64,000 nt of DNA from Pigmentiphaga sp. GTDB taxonomy: Bacteria; Pseudomonadota; Gammaproteobacteria; Burkholderiales; Burkholderiaceae_B. Below are positions 1-8,790 of this stretch, piece after piece; within the stretch, counting starts at the first letter, position 1; every line of letters begins with the position of its first letter. The position numbers and the translations under genes are program-made. The DNA lies in assembly GCA_023228945.1 (NCBI GenBank), contig JALOAI010000016.1:1-64000 (forward strand). The letters are read 5' to 3'. Below the pieces are notes generated by a model. It had not been told where the DNA came from. It saw only the letters and a program-made list of their open reading frames with translations, and did not search any database.

Positions 1-1
1 C

Positions 2-118
2 CTGCCCCACCACCGCCACAACCCCCGCACCGCCGCCTCCGGAACTCCGGCCATCGCCGTACCGCCCCAGACGCCGCAGCGCCCTGCCAGCTCCCCTCAG
101 CCCCAAACCACAAACTGA
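2..118 (+). CDS. Possible C-terminal end of a Pro-rich protein (partial)
   Basis: An open frame enters from the left edge and ends at TGA 116-118. The 38 residues are rich in Pro, Ala, Gln and Thr, like the low-complexity tails common in this group. No domain is visible and the start lies outside the window. The call rests only on the open frame and its composition, so it could be chance in GC-rich DNA. Confidence 0.3.
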   Translation: MPHHRHNPRTAASGTPAIAVPPQTPQRPASSPQPQTTN

Positions 119-430
119 AGATCACTAGCGAAGCCCTCAACTATAACAAAGTATTTTAAGCCTTGTCAAGCGGGGCTCATCGCTGAACCCCCGGACTACC
201 TCTCGCCCGACTCCGGGAAAACCCGGCCCCGCGGTGAAGGAGGCGAACTATAGCATGGAGTTTGAGAAGGGGCAAATCGGCCGTCGAAACCGTTGAATCC
301 GGCTCGCTCTCCAGTTGCCCGCCTTTGCCGCCGCCACAACGAAAAACGTTGCCCGCGACGACGCACGCCTCGACCTTCCGAAGGCCCGAGGTCGGGCTTG
401 CACTCCCCACGCACCTGCCTCGTTGCCCCT
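119..430. other. Intergenic region with no supported gene
   Basis: About 310 bases between the possible left-edge gene and the end of the M48 peptidase gene. Several overlapping short frames exist on both strands, but none has a ribosome-binding site or a recognisable product. An AT-richer patch lies around 120-165. I see no convincing terminator or RNA gene. Confidence 0.5.
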
Positions 431-2416
431 CTAAGATGCCGCCAGCAACGGCGGCAATGGGCAATGCAAGGAGTCCGCCACCGCCCGCAGCAATTCGGCC
501 TCGACCACGCTAATCACGCCGTCATGCTCCACCGCCGCCGCCAACGCCTGGAGCAAGCGCTGCTTGTGTGCGGGCTTCAAGCGATCCAGGCGATTGACCG
601 CGTGTTCCAGCTCAGTCGCGGTCGCCGCCCGCGGCGACCGCGATTGCGAAGCCTCGAGGCCAAGCGAATTCAGCGCGGCCCGAAACGCGGCAGCGGCCAG
701 CTCCGGGCTGCTCGCGCCTTCATAGGCCAGCGCCGACAACAACAAAACGCAATCCGCCGTATGCGCCGCCAGATCATCGCGCTGTGGCACCGGCGGCGGA
801 TTTTCGAGGTTGTGGACGACAATGCGCCGGAGCGCCCATTCCATCAGGCTGACACGCTCGTCGGCTTCGATCAGGAGATCCAGGCAGCGCCGGAACGTGG
901 CTTGTTGCGCGGGCGACATCTGCTTCAGGGCCGGCAGGGCAAGGTCGATCAAGGCCAGACGGAATCGCGGCGCGACGGCGGCCGGCTTGTCGCCCAGCTC
1001 GCGCAGCGCGTGAAACACCTCGGGCGCCGCCTCTTTTTGCAGTTGCCGGAGCTGGCGCTCCCGTATCTGCCCCGGCGGAGCCAGCAGCAGGCCGTAAACC
1101 AGCGCCCGCGCCGCATAAGGGTCGTGAGCCGCCTCCTGCAGCTCCGGGTCGATCTCCGCCAATATCTGCCTGGCGTACTCCAGATGACGTGTACCGGGCT
1201 GCCCGATAGCTTCGATCGCTTCGTGCGCGGCGGCGCGATCAAGTTCTGCGCTGGCATCGCCACGCCCGGCGGCGCGGCTGTCCAGGGCTTCCGCCGTCGC
1301 GGCGAGAATAGCGGCCTGTTCCGGCACTCCGATCGCGCGCTTCTTCGTAGACTGCGAGCTTTCGTTCTGCGCGGCCGCGGCGACAGGCGGCGCTGGCGAG
1401 CTGAAGTCGCCATCCCATTGCGGTTGAATGCGGCGTATGCGCTCCGGCAAAGGGGGATGCGTGGCCATCAGCGAGCCGAAAGCCACCTTGACGCCTTGCC
1501 CAAAGAACATATGGCTGTATTCGACGGCATTGGCGGCCTCCAGCCGCGAGCCGTACTGCGAGGCGCCTATTTTTTTGAGCGCACCGGCGATGCCGTTGGG
1601 ATTGCGTGTGTACTGCACCGCGGACGCATCGGCCAGGAACTCGCGCTGGCGGCTGACGGCGGATTTGATGAGGTTGCCGAAGAAGGTGCCGGCAAAGCCG
1701 ATGACCACCAGGGCAAGGCCAAGGGCCAGCAGGATCAGGCCGGTATTGTCGCGGTTGGATCCGCGACGCCACGGCGCCAGCCTCAGGAAAAAATAACCAA
1801 TCAGGCCTATGAGGAGTATGCCGTGCAGCGTGGCGACCAGTTGCGTATTGAGCCGCATATCGCCATGAATGATGTGGCTGAACTCGTGCGCCACCACCCC
1901 TTGCAGTTCGTCGCGGCTGAGCTGGCGGATGCAACCCTGGGTGACCCCGATGACCGCATCCTGGGGCGTGCGCCCGGCGGCAAAAGCATTGATGGCGGGA
2001 TCTTCCAGAAGATAGACGGGCGGCACGGGCGTACCCGCGGCGAGCGCCATTTCTTCCACGACGTTGAGAACCTTGCGTTCATCCGGATCCGTGCTGGCGG
2101 GATTGATCAGGCGACCGTCGAGGGCTTCGGCCACAGCTTTGCCGCCGCTACTCAGTTGGATGCGCTTGAACAGGCCACCCACCACCACCACGCCGATCAC
2201 CGCCACGGCGATCGCGAGGATCAGGTCCCAACCGGGCCATTGCACCGCCGGCGCCGCGCCCGTGGCGGGATCGCCGCCGCCGCCATCCAGGAAGGTCAGA
2301 ATGATGGCACTGGCGACGATGGTGGCCAGGATCAGGCCCAGCACAGCCAGCGCAAGCAGCAAAACCAGCCGCACCGAATTGCGGCGGGCGCGATCCTGGT
2401 GCTCGAAGAAATTCAT
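431..2416 (-). CDS. M48 family zinc metallopeptidase, membrane-anchored (HtpX-like)
   Basis: Probable membrane-bound zinc endopeptidase of 661 residues for envelope protein quality control. Two N-terminal membrane segments (about residues 15-42 and 62-85) precede the M48 domain. The zinc motif HEFSH sits near residue 185 and the third ligand region (EFLAD) near 265, with two more hydrophobic segments between them. The C-terminal half (about 330-661) is an unusual cytosolic Ala/Leu/Arg-rich helical extension not found in HtpX, which is about 290 residues. The ATG overlaps the lemA stop by one base (TGATG), so the two genes are translationally coupled. LemA-M48 pairs are common, which supports a joint function. 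The role of the extension is unknown. Confidence 0.9.
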   Translation of the reverse strand: MNFFEHQDRARRNSVRLVLLLALAVLGLILATIVASAIILTFLDGGGGDPATGAAPAVQWPGWDLILAIAVAVIGVVVVGGLFKRIQLSSGGKAVAEALDGRLINPASTDPDERKVLNVVEEMALAAGTPVPPVYLLEDPAINAFAAGRTPQDAVIGVTQGCIRQLSRDELQGVVAHEFSHIIHGDMRLNTQLVATLHGILLIGLIGYFFLRLAPWRRGSNRDNTGLILLALGLALVVIGFAGTFFGNLIKSAVSRQREFLADASAVQYTRNPNGIAGALKKIGASQYGSRLEAANAVEYSHMFFGQGVKVAFGSLMATHPPLPERIRRIQPQWDGDFSSPAPPVAAAAQNESSQSTKKRAIGVPEQAAILAATAEALDSRAAGRGDASAELDRAAAHEAIEAIGQPGTRHLEYARQILAEIDPELQEAAHDPYAARALVYGLLLAPPGQIRERQLRQLQKEAAPEVFHALRELGDKPAAVAPRFRLALIDLALPALKQMSPAQQATFRRCLDLLIEADERVSLMEWALRRIVVHNLENPPPVPQRDDLAAHTADCVLLLSALAYEGASSPELAAAAFRAALNSLGLEASQSRSPRAATATELEHAVNRLDRLKPAHKQRLLQALAAAVEHDGVISVVEAELLRAVADSLHCPLPPLLAAS

Positions 2417-3012
2417 CAGAAAGCCACCTTGGGCGCGGCCTGGATCTCTTGGCTATCGGCGAACTCGAGCAGGCTGGCGTTGTTGCCATGGCCGAAGGCG
2501 CCCGCGAGCATGACGGGCGGGAAGCTTTGCCGATAGGTGTTGTAGGCCATGACGGCGTCGTTGAACGATTGCCTGGCGAATGCCACCTTGTTCTCCGTGC
2601 TGGTGAGCTCTTCGGAGAGCTGCTGCATGTTTTGCGAGGCCTTGAGATCCGGGTAGGCTTCGACGACGACGTTGAGGCGGCCCAGGGCATGGCGCAAGGC
2701 GCCTTCGGCGCCGGCGAGGCGGCCCATGGCCTCGGCGTTGCCCGGGTTGGCCGCGGCCTCTTGCAGCCCGGTGGCGGCGGCGTTGCGGGCCTCCACCACG
2801 GCTTCCAGCGTTTGCCGCTCGTGGGCAAGATAAGCCTTGGCGGTTTCAACCAGGTTGGGGATGAGATCGTAGCGCCGCTTGAGCTGGACTTCGATCTGGG
2901 CGAACGCGTTTTGGTAGCGGTTGCGCAACGCGACCAGACGGTTGTAGATGGCAACGCCGTAGAGCGCGAGCAGCGCGATGACGACGAGGATGATGATGGT
3001 GGCAAGACCCAT
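2416..3012 (-). CDS. lemA: LemA family protein
   Basis: 198 residues. One N-terminal membrane helix (about 4-24) is followed by the conserved LemA helical domain, which includes the Arg/Tyr-Asp-Leu-Ile-Pro-Asn-Leu-Val region near residues 47-55. Topology should place the N-terminus outside and the helical bundle in the cytosol. The gene is the first of a two-gene unit with the M48 peptidase and shares the TGATG junction with it. LemA function is not settled; its constant partnership with M48 peptidases suggests a helper or substrate-presenting role. The upstream 280 bases hold no gene. Confidence 0.92.
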   Translation of the reverse strand: MGLATIIILVVIALLALYGVAIYNRLVALRNRYQNAFAQIEVQLKRRYDLIPNLVETAKAYLAHERQTLEAVVEARNAAATGLQEAAANPGNAEAMGRLAGAEGALRHALGRLNVVVEAYPDLKASQNMQQLSEELTSTENKVAFARQSFNDAVMAYNTYRQSFPPVMLAGAFGHGNNASLLEFADSQEIQAAPKVAF

Positions 3013-3293
3013 GGCGTGGTGTTCCTTTGATGGCGGAAAGCAACGCCACTACTGTCGCATGAATCCGCGGCGAACCAAAGAGAGAGATGCGTGGAGACGT
3101 AAGAACCCCTCGAGGGACATCGTCTTGCCCGTCGTCCTTGAAGGACACCGGCCGGCGACCATTTGGGCTGATTGCCAGAGCGTTTCGGCATCGGCAACGC
3201 GGGCTTCGCGTGGCCCACACCGGTGGGTCTGCGCCTGCGGCGGATGGCGGAGGGAAGCCCGCCCTCCAGGCCGCCGCGCCGAACGAGTCAATC

Positions 3294-4274
3294 TTATTGC
3301 GGAACGTATCCCGAGCGCTTGATGACCTCACCCCAGTGCCGGGTGCCGTCTTCGATCCATTGCTGGAGGGTTTCGGGCGACGTGGCCGACACCTGATTGC
3401 CCAGCGCCGCCAGGCGCTCCTGGATGTCGGGTTCGGCCAGCACCTTTTGTAGCGCTGCGTTGAAGTCTTTCACGAATTCCGGCGACAGGCCCTTGGGGCC
3501 GACGAATCCCAGCCAGGGGTTCATCTCGATGCCTTCCACCCCGGCTTCGGCGAAAGTGGGAACTTCGGGCAGGGTCTTGTTCCGCTCTTCGCCCGACGTG
3601 GCGAGGATACGCACCCTGCCGTTCTTGTATTGCTCGATCAGATCCGTCATGGATGCCACGCCCCCGGTCACGTGGCCGCCGACGATGTCGGTCACGAGCG
3701 GGGCGCCGCCTTTATAGGGCACCGAATTCAGGGGAACGCCGAAGCTCTCGCCCATGAGGTGCACGGCGAACTGCGGCACGCTGCCGGCCGCCGGTACGCC
3801 GATATTGGTGCCGTCGGGGTTGGCTTTCAGCCATTCGCGAAACGACGCCATATCGGTGGCGTCGACATTGCTGCTGATGCCCAAAGCGTTGTAGTACTGG
3901 GCCACGCCGCCCAGCGCGGTAAAGTCGTTGACGGGATCGTAGTTGGCCGTGGTAATGGTGAGCGGAATCACCACCTGGCTGTGATCGATGGTCAGCATGA
4001 CGGTGTTGCCGTCGGGTGCCATGCCTTTCAAATATTGCGTGGCGATCTGGCCGCCGGCGCCGGCGCGGTTCTCGACCAGGACGGAGCGCCCCAGGGCATC
4101 GCGCAGCCGTTCGGCCAGGATGCGGCCGACCACATCGGTGGCGCCACCCGGCGGGAAGCCCACCAGAATCCGCAGGGGGGCTTGTTCAGCGGCCGGCACG
4201 GGCGTGGCCAATAGGCTGCCCGAGGCCAAAATGCCGGCACAAAGCGCCTGCAAAAAACGTCGTTTGGTTTTCAC
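3294..4274 (-). CDS. Bug/TctC-family tripartite tricarboxylate receptor
   Basis: Periplasmic solute-binding protein of 326 residues. I chose the GTG at 4274 because GGGAGA lies about 7 bases upstream and because it gives a clean signal peptide (KTKRRF, hydrophobic core, APA-type cleavage near residue 29). An upstream ATG at 4328 would add 18 residues before the signal. Family hallmarks visible are LVGFPPGGATDVVGR after the signal, ENRAGAGG, the PDGNT turn, and VPYKGGAP near the middle. It is the last gene of the cupin-RidA-class V-SRPBCC run on the same strand, so its ligand is probably the substrate of those enzymes. No TctA/TctB membrane partner is present in the window. Confidence 0.92.
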   Translation of the reverse strand: MKTKRRFLQALCAGILASGSLLATPVPAAEQAPLRILVGFPPGGATDVVGRILAERLRDALGRSVLVENRAGAGGQIATQYLKGMAPDGNTVMLTIDHSQVVIPLTITTANYDPVNDFTALGGVAQYYNALGISSNVDATDMASFREWLKANPDGTNIGVPAAGSVPQFAVHLMGESFGVPLNSVPYKGGAPLVTDIVGGHVTGGVASMTDLIEQYKNGRVRILATSGEERNKTLPEVPTFAEAGVEGIEMNPWLGFVGPKGLSPEFVKDFNAALQKVLAEPDIQERLAALGNQVSATSPETLQQWIEDGTRHWGEVIKRSGYVPQ

Positions 4275-4324
4275 GCTTGTCTCTCCCAAAAAAGTTCGGC
4301 CGACGGCCGTGATCGAGGGGCACA

Positions 4325-4771
4325 TCAATGTTTTTGATCCAGGCGCTCGAGCCGCGCCTGGATCAGGAGGATTTCGACTTCGTGGCAGCGCACCAGGCGC
4401 AGCCAGCGTTCATCGCTCATGCCGTGCTGGCGCCAGGCGATCAGATTGACTTGACAAACGTCGGCGGCGTGGCCGAGCACCGGCCCTGGAACCACCTGCG
4501 CCAGAATCCGCGGCTGCAGTTGCCCCGGCTCCGCTCCCACGTGGTACTCGATGCGCCCCGAAGCGGCATCGCCCACGGGCCTGACACAGCAAGGCTGGTC
4601 GTCGAACAGCGACACGCCGCGCACCACTCCCGGCGCAACGGGCTTGGTGGCAAACGATCCCAGTGCCCACGTGCCCAGGGCTTCGCCATCCATCAGGAAG
4701 GCGAAGGCCGTGTCGGCCGGTACGGCCACCAGCGCCGAAGCGCAATGCGATAAACGAGGGATGGATCCCAC
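4325..4771 (-). CDS. SRPBCC (START-fold) family-like protein
   Basis: 148 residues. The GTG at 4771 is preferred over the TTG at 4777 because AGGAG stands six bases before it. The pattern (ADTAFAFLMDGEALGTWALG near the start, a middle beta-rich part ending in EYHVG, and a C-terminal amphipathic helix) fits a polyketide-cyclase/SRPBCC small-ligand-binding fold, although the match is loose. It sits between the class V PLP gene and the Bug receptor in one minus-strand operon. It may bind or process the pathway intermediate; the exact reaction cannot be told. Confidence 0.6.
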   Translation of the reverse strand: MGSIPRLSHCASALVAVPADTAFAFLMDGEALGTWALGSFATKPVAPGVVRGVSLFDDQPCCVRPVGDAASGRIEYHVGAEPGQLQPRILAQVVPGPVLGHAADVCQVNLIAWRQHGMSDERWLRLVRCHEVEILLIQARLERLDQKH

Positions 4772-4867
4772 TGACAACTCCTTTCAAGCGTCAACTTGTG
4801 CCGCTGGCCAACGCCGTGGGTGCCCGGATGGCGACCTGGGTGTTTTGCCATTGACCGATCTTGCGCA

Positions 4868-6007
4868 TTACCCATTGACCAATTCGGCCAGTGTCCGAAC
4901 GGCCCCGGCGACTTCATCGACGGTATTGTAGAAATGGGGCGCGATGCGGATGACATCGTTACGAGCCGAAACAATATAGCCACGCTGAGCCATCGCTTGC
5001 TCTACGGCGGACGCGCCGGCCACCCGGATGGCGGTGTTACCGCCCTTGGCATCCAGGTTCCGGGGGCTGACCACTTCGAGGCCAAGGGCGTCGGCTTCCG
5101 CCATGGCCACTGCCGACAACTGCCGCAGCCAGCCCTGGATGGCTTCGACGCCGATCTCGTTGAGCAGGCGCAAGGCGGCATGCGCGGCCGCAGCCGGCAG
5201 CATGGGCGGTGTGCCGGTATTGAACTTGGCTCCCGTGGCGGGGAAATCGAGCTTGCGCGGATCGAAGGCAAACGGCTCGACGCGACCGAACCAGCCGGTG
5301 ACGGCGGGCTGCAGCTGGGCGGCTCGCGCCGGCGAAACGTAGAGAAACGCGATACCGGGAATACCGAGAAGGTACTTCTGGGCACCTGCCGCCAGAACAT
5401 CCACCCCTTGGGCCACCACATCGATGGGCACCGAACCCGCTGATTGGTAGGCGTCGACGAACTGCAGCGCGCCATGCTCGTGGGCGGCCTGGGCCGATGC
5501 CGCCAGATCGGTCAGTTGTCCGTCGTAGAACGAAGCATGCGATACGGCCACCACCGCGGTATCGTCGGCTACCGCCGCGCTCAGGCGCGCGGCGGCGTCG
5601 TCGACGCCCGGCCGGCCTTCGACGAAGCGCACCTTGGCCCCGCGCGGCTCCTGCGCCAGCCAAACGTGGCATAGCGACGGGAAGTCGAGCGTACTTGCCA
5701 CCACATAGCGGCGTTCTGCCGGAAACGACAGCGACGACACCACGCTGGACGCCGCATCCGAGACGCTGCCCAGCACCGCGATGTCGTCGAGGCTGGCACC
5801 GATCAAGCGGGCGAACTCGGCGCGTGCGCCCGCCACGCCTTCCATCCAGCCGCCCCAATCCATACCGCGTTTTTCCCAGCCGTCGAGATACTGCGTGATG
5901 GCGTCGCGCACCGGCAGACTCATGGCGCTCTGTGAACAACTCGACAATTGCGCGGCCTGCTGCAAAATGGGAAACAGGCGGCGATACTCAGCAAAAGGAT
6001 GAGACAT
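4868..6007 (-). CDS. Class V aminotransferase-fold PLP-dependent enzyme
   Basis: 379 residues with the fold-type I class V architecture shared by cysteine desulfurases, kynureninases and isopenicillin-epimerase-like enzymes. The aspartate that contacts the PLP pyridine is in FVDAYQSAG, and the Schiff-base lysine is Lys211 in AGAQKYLLG. The N-terminal substrate-entry region and the small C-terminal domain (from about 285) are complete. It is downstream of a cupin and a RidA gene on the same strand. Together with a deaminase-type RidA, this suggests conversion of an amino acid or amino-aromatic compound. The substrate is not identifiable; cysteine desulfurase or kynureninase identity is not proven by the motifs seen. 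Confidence 0.85.
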   Translation of the reverse strand: MSHPFAEYRRLFPILQQAAQLSSCSQSAMSLPVRDAITQYLDGWEKRGMDWGGWMEGVAGARAEFARLIGASLDDIAVLGSVSDAASSVVSSLSFPAERRYVVASTLDFPSLCHVWLAQEPRGAKVRFVEGRPGVDDAAARLSAAVADDTAVVAVSHASFYDGQLTDLAASAQAAHEHGALQFVDAYQSAGSVPIDVVAQGVDVLAAGAQKYLLGIPGIAFLYVSPARAAQLQPAVTGWFGRVEPFAFDPRKLDFPATGAKFNTGTPPMLPAAAAHAALRLLNEIGVEAIQGWLRQLSAVAMAEADALGLEVVSPRNLDAKGGNTAIRVAGASAVEQAMAQRGYIVSARNDVIRIAPHFYNTVDEVAGAVRTLAELVNG

Positions 6008-6127
6008 GGTTATCCATCAAAACGATTGAAGCCTTGGCGCCGCCCCGGCATGGCTGCCGGTTCGGGCCTCGAGCGTATCCTGGCCCGCCGCGGGCACAAG
6101 ACACTTGGCCTGCCTTCCGGCGAGCCC

Positions 6128-6535
6128 TTACGCCGGACTCGGCAGCCGGGCGGTAACTTCGATCTCGACACGAGCTTCGGCCACCGCCAGGGGGCAACAC
6201 ACCGTGGTGTTGGTGGCACGCGCCTCGCCCAGGCGGCGCTTGATCACACCGCTGACTGCGATGACGTCGCCACGATCGGGGACATAAACCCGCACCCGCA
6301 CCACGTCGCGCAAGCGGGCCGGAACCTCGGCCAAGGCGGCTTCGATGGTGTCGAGCGCCTGCTCGGCTTGCGCCTCGGCCCCTACGGCGAACAGACCGGT
6401 CTTGAAATCCTGCCCCAGCGTGCCCGATACGAAGACCCAGTCTCCCTCGACTACCGCTCGGGAATAACCGGCAAGCTCCTCGTATGGGGAACCGCTATTG
6501 ATGAAACGACGGGTGGATGCTGCTGGTTCGGTCAC
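6128..6535 (-). CDS. RidA (YjgF/YER057c) family protein
   Basis: 135 residues, the usual family length (about 125-135). Visible features are GSPYEELAGYSRAV, then VFVSGTLGQD, the helix with EQALDTIEAAL, and the C-terminal VEIEVTA strand that carries the conserved acidic position. The Arg used by imine-hydrolysing RidA proteins falls in the RVRVYV region. The family includes 2-iminopropanoate deaminases and 2-aminomuconate deaminases. The start is GTG at 6535, inside the stop of the upstream cupin gene (GTGA, four-base overlap), so translation is coupled. It probably hydrolyses an imine or enamine made by neighbouring enzymes. Confidence 0.88.
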   Translation of the reverse strand: MTEPAASTRRFINSGSPYEELAGYSRAVVEGDWVFVSGTLGQDFKTGLFAVGAEAQAEQALDTIEAALAEVPARLRDVVRVRVYVPDRGDVIAVSGVIKRRLGEARATNTTVCCPLAVAEARVEIEVTARLPSPA

Positions 6536-7713
6536 CGTGGACGCTCCTCGATCACAGGGGGTTGGACATTGGGCTGCCTCAACAGCCGCACATAGAGTAG
6601 CTTGGTCTCGGCGGTGGCGGAAGCCTCGAGACGAGCAACCTCCCCCGGCTTCAGGACGGCGCCTTCGCCGACCGCCAGTGCGAGGGCCCCGGGGCCCGCG
6701 AGGGTAATTTGGCCCGACAAAACAAAAAGAAAGCGAAACACGCCCGCCACATCCGGCTCCCATGGCGCGGCGCCGGCCATCGCCGTGCACACGCCCGCCT
6801 CTGCCAGACCGCGGGTAGCGCGCACGAAGCCGAAATCGCGCCAGCGCCAGCCGCTTGCACCGCCGTCGCTCGCCGTCGCCTGATCGGCACGATGCCAGAC
6901 GAAGTCCTGACCGCCATACTCCAGACCGTGGCGCGCTTCGCCATTGGGCAAGGTCATGTCGAGATCGCCGAAGGTTTCGTGACTGGCCGGACAGGCCAGC
7001 TCCACGACTTCGGCGCCGGCCGAACTGGCCAGCACGCGATGACGGATCCCGGGCGGCTGCAACACGCAATCGCCCTCACGCATGATGAAAGGCTGCCCCT
7101 GGTCTTCATAGACGACTTCCACCCAGCCGGAGCGACAATAAATCATCTGAAACGTGACGCGGTGGTAGTGCACATAGTCGGGCACGGGACCGCCATGCAA
7201 CAGCCGGATCTGCGAGGCAATGATGCCGCCTCCCAGCCGGTCGGGCAATAGATCGCGATAGCGCAGACCCGCGCGTCCGACATGCCAGGTTTCGTCGGCG
7301 GCCGCCTCGATGTGCCGGGCTTCGGCGGCGATCGCTTGCCAGATATCGGGAAGCGCGGGCTCCCCCCATTCGAGGCGCACGCCGTTGGGCGCTTGCTCGG
7401 CCAGCAATCCCGCCTGAGGCGCGGCGGCAGCGGGCAGGCGCAATACGATGCCGCTGGCCTTGGCTCCCGCCACGAAAACGAGCTTGAGCCCCCACCCCAG
7501 CATTTCGATGCTTTGAGGATCATCGGCGGGAAACACCCGGCTCACGCGAAAGCCATAGCGCTGAATGAAGGTATCCACGGTATCGGCCATCGAACCGGCC
7601 GGAACCACAATGGCCGATTCAGCCAACGCCAAGCTTGCCGGCACCGGCGGCGCGGTGCCGGACTCGCCGCCTTCGCCCCCGACATTCGGATTCGCACTTG
7701 AATAGGTGTCCAT
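6532..7713 (-). CDS. Two-domain cupin protein with extra N-terminal domain
   Basis: 393 residues from ATG 7713, which follows GGAGAG at a spacing of six; an ATG 42 bases upstream is less well placed. Residues about 25-110 resemble half of a VOC or similar small fold. Residues about 175-260 form a first cupin with HYH, a conserved EGD turn and RHRV, consistent with a metal site. Residues about 290-385 form a second cupin with weaker histidine content. Bicupins of this kind include dioxygenases such as gentisate- or homogentisate-type enzymes, but no diagnostic motif decides. It is the first gene of the operon and overlaps RidA by four bases. Confidence 0.75.
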   Translation of the reverse strand: MDTYSSANPNVGGEGGESGTAPPVPASLALAESAIVVPAGSMADTVDTFIQRYGFRVSRVFPADDPQSIEMLGWGLKLVFVAGAKASGIVLRLPAAAAPQAGLLAEQAPNGVRLEWGEPALPDIWQAIAAEARHIEAAADETWHVGRAGLRYRDLLPDRLGGGIIASQIRLLHGGPVPDYVHYHRVTFQMIYCRSGWVEVVYEDQGQPFIMREGDCVLQPPGIRHRVLASSAGAEVVELACPASHETFGDLDMTLPNGEARHGLEYGGQDFVWHRADQATASDGGASGWRWRDFGFVRATRGLAEAGVCTAMAGAAPWEPDVAGVFRFLFVLSGQITLAGPGALALAVGEGAVLKPGEVARLEASATAETKLLYVRLLRQPNVQPPVIEERPR

Positions 7714-7810
7714 CGACAGCTCTCCATAACGTTTCATGTCACGCCGCATCCGCAAATGGCCGACGCTGGCCCGAACCTTTACTTTCTTGTGCGTGCGCTA
7801 TTCACACATT

Positions 7811-7832
7811 AAAAAAGCAGCCAAAAGGCTGC
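7811..7832 (-). terminator. Rho-independent terminator of the H-NS gene
   Basis: Read on the minus strand, GCAGCC pairs with GGCTGC across a TTTT loop and is followed by six T. It lies about 90 bases past the H-NS stop and fits a classical intrinsic terminator. Confidence 0.8.
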
Positions 7833-7882
7833 CAATAGGGCCGGCGCCTGCCCGACGCCATGCCGTTGCTCCACAGAACGAT

Positions 7883-7911
7883 TGCACGCCAGGACCCGGC
7901 CCTGGCGTGCA
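7883..7911. repeat. Inverted repeat downstream of H-NS
   Basis: Perfect 11-base arms TGCACGCCAGG and CCTGGCGTGCA with a seven-base loop. No T run follows on either strand. It may stabilise the 3' end of the H-NS mRNA ahead of the true terminator at 7811-7832. Confidence 0.7.
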
Positions 7912-7918
7912 TAAGGCA

Positions 7919-8212
7919 TTACACGAGGAAGTCTTCCTTTTTTGCGCCAGCGGCCAAGGCTTCCTTCAGCCAACCCGGTTGACGTCCTGCTCCGCTCCAG
8001 GGCTCGCCATTGGGCCCGCGATAGCGGACGACAGCCGGGCCACCCTTGCGGCCGCCCCTCCGGCCCCCTTGGATATCGTCGATGGACAATCCGTATTGAT
8101 CCATCTTGGCGCGAATGTCGGTGACGACTTCGGCGATTTCTTGACGACGAGCCTCCTCAGCCTGCTGCATCAGTTTTTCGGCTTGAGCCTTGAGTTCGAG
8201 ATAAGTGGCCAT
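7919..8212 (-). CDS. H-NS histone-like nucleoid protein
   Basis: 97 residues from ATG 8212. The N-terminal half (about 5-45) is a charged coiled coil for dimerisation. The C-terminal half has the Gly/Arg-rich linker and the conserved PNGEPWSGAGRQPGWL block, the AT-hook-like DNA-binding motif of beta-proteobacterial H-NS proteins. A frame extending 22 residues upstream exists but lacks family similarity. The gene stands alone with its own terminator. Such proteins silence AT-rich, often horizontally acquired DNA; AT-rich intergenic stretches at 26.76-26.9 and 28.9-29.0 kb would be natural targets (inference). Confidence 0.93.
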   Translation of the reverse strand: MATYLELKAQAEKLMQQAEEARRQEIAEVVTDIRAKMDQYGLSIDDIQGGRRGGRKGGPAVVRYRGPNGEPWSGAGRQPGWLKEALAAGAKKEDFLV

Positions 8213-8648
8213 GAAAGAGAGTCCTTGATTTGAGTTGGGCATTACCCGCGTTCGTATTTTGCAAACGCACAAAAGCACAAAGCGCGGCTGCGCGTATTTT
8301 ACCGATTTTAAAACCCTTGCAAAGCAAAAACTGTAAAATTTTATGATAGCAATACCGGGATGATAGCCGTGTGTGGCGCTTAACCTACTTATCCCGTATC
8401 CGTAAACAGCCGCATTACCTGGTAGCCCAATTCAGTGAAAGCAGAATTGTGAAGTGCTCCGAGCTGGCTCTTGGGCTGCGCCGAGCTGTGGCATCGCCAT
8501 ATTCAGAGAGCGGCATGGCGTTCGGTGATCCGGCGCCATCAATTGCGCCGGACACGCGATTGGACCATGTTCCGCAGGAAGGGAATGCGCTCGATTGATG
8601 GGTGATCCCCGATCTAATAACGGCTTAGGCAGGCCAAAGTATAGAGCC

Positions 8649-8677
8649 TTGGTGTGCCGCGGCCATGTCTTTATACT
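8649..8677 (+). promoter_or_regulatory. Candidate sigma-70 promoter opposite the lon 3' end
   Basis: TTGGTG at 8649-8654 and TATACT at 8672-8677 are separated by 17 bases. A transcript would start near 8684 and meet a strong hairpin at 8757-8790. No gene with a ribosome-binding site follows, so a short non-coding RNA is possible. Chance occurrence cannot be excluded. Confidence 0.3.
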
Positions 8678-8756
8678 TTCCGCGGCAAATGGAAACGTTG
8701 CCGAGCCGAGCGCCAGCCATCCCCCGGCGACCTGACGACAGGACCAGCCAACAAAA

Positions 8757-8790
8757 AGCACCCCGGAAGCCAAATCGCTTCGGGGGTGCT
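8757..8790 (-). terminator. Rho-independent terminator of lon
   Basis: AGCACCCC pairs with GGGGTGCT, and GAAGC with GCTTC inside it, leaving one mismatch and a six-base loop. On the minus strand the stem runs into a T tract followed by G. It lies about 55 bases beyond the lon stop, as expected for the end of the tig-clpP-clpX-lon region. Confidence 0.85.

Noticed and set aside
293..2536. A very long plus-strand open frame of about 750 codons
   Set aside because: It is antisense to the M48 peptidase gene, which has clear motifs and a coupled start. The composition is Arg/Gln/His-rich noise typical of GC-rich antisense frames.
4325..7713. Complete kynurenine pathway
   Set aside because: A class V PLP enzyme and a RidA protein suggested it, but no tryptophan dioxygenase or kynurenine formamidase is present and the cupin is not of the 3-hydroxyanthranilate type.
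8371..8598. A possible 75-codon plus-strand gene between H-NS and lon
   Set aside because: No ribosome-binding site, no similarity and no conserved pattern seen; described only as part of the gap.
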